Positions 63,936 through 64,000 of a stretch of DNA of 64,000 nt are shown piece by piece; within the stretch, counting starts at the first letter, position 1; each line of letters starts with the position of its first letter. The notes below the pieces were generated by a model, which saw only the letters and a list, made by a program, of their open reading frames with translations, had not been told where the DNA came from and made no database searches. Both the position numbers and the translations under genes were made by a program. The stretch covers positions 62,001 through 126,000 of the forward strand of contig NZ_SJXH01000002.1 in the NCBI RefSeq assembly GCF_004336635.1, read 5' to 3'. Source of the stretch: Acinetobacter sp. ANC 4862. Its GTDB lineage: Bacteria; Pseudomonadota; Gammaproteobacteria; Pseudomonadales; Moraxellaceae.

Positions 63936-64000
63936 CTAGTCTTTTTTCTTATTAGAATCTTTTTCTTCATCATCCCCATCAGGAATGACCGCACCTACGA
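63936..64000 (-). CDS. era: C-terminal end of Era GTPase (5' part outside window)
   Basis: Last 20 codons reading VGAVIPDGDDEEKD... to a TAG at 63936. Era, a GTPase for 16S rRNA maturation, normally precedes recO. It usually ends in a ...LGYV-like segment, to which this charged tail would be attached. The call rests mainly on gene order. Confidence 0.65.
   Translation of the reverse strand, partial: VGAVIPDGDDEEKDSNKKKD

Overview
The window is a chromosomal segment of a gammaproteobacterium, almost certainly an Acinetobacter species. It is AT-rich and carries the dat-ddc pair for 1,3-diaminopropane synthesis that is typical of the genus. The pst genes have long PstC/PstA proteins, and GAPDH has an N-terminal extension. 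No rRNA, tRNA, CRISPR array, prophage or complete insertion sequence was seen. Most of the window is ordinary core chromosome.

Layout. 1-7.2 kb: the 5' part of cstA, then efp diverging from epmB, followed by a PilZ-domain gene and a FimX-like REC-PAS-GGDEF-EAL gene, all on the + strand. 7.2-11.4 kb: rpmE, an SBF-like transporter behind a hairpin leader, gloA, and an AmpG-type permease with a large extra domain. 11.6-18.8 kb: a Lon-like protease, grxD, argD, a LysR regulator, and surE-nlpD. 18.9-25.8 kb: twin small secreted proteins, a PBP5/6-type carboxypeptidase, gamma-carbonic anhydrase, an unrecognised HEPN-like gene, a 9-bp tandem array, a NUDIX gene, mnmA and hflD. 26-30 kb: purB, a YjdF-family protein, a cytochrome b561-like protein and sohB. 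30.2-35.1 kb: pstS-C-A-B behind a probable Pho box. 35.6-39.8 kb: a Rieske oxygenase and dat-ddc.

40.3-43.6 kb: a SIMPL protein, proB and obgE. 44.1-48.3 kb: an HxlR regulator, GAPDH, rarD and a lipocalin. 48.4-53.4 kb: uvrB, a divergent macro-like gene, a diguanylate cyclase and a small basic protein. 53.8-58.8 kb: an enlarged OmpW, an MFS transporter with a coupled 44-residue membrane protein not previously called, a TauD-type dioxygenase and a DUF1003 protein. 58.9-64 kb: sthA, lipA, miaE, pdxJ, recO and the end of era.

Working groups. efp and epmB supply a substrate and one of its modifying enzymes. The PilZ gene, the FimX-like gene and the diguanylate cyclase at 51.7 kb point to cyclic-di-GMP control of type IV pili or surface behaviour. 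AmpG, the carboxypeptidase and NlpD act on peptidoglycan. The pst operon imports phosphate. dat-ddc makes 1,3-diaminopropane. era-recO-pdxJ is the conserved gammaproteobacterial cluster.

The least explained items are: the HEPN-like orphan and its neighbouring 9-bp array; the PilZ/FimX-like pair with a degenerate EAL signature; two Ig-like modules inside AmpG; the hairpin just ahead of the SBF-like transporter; the macro-like protein; and the 44-residue protein overlapping the MFS gene.
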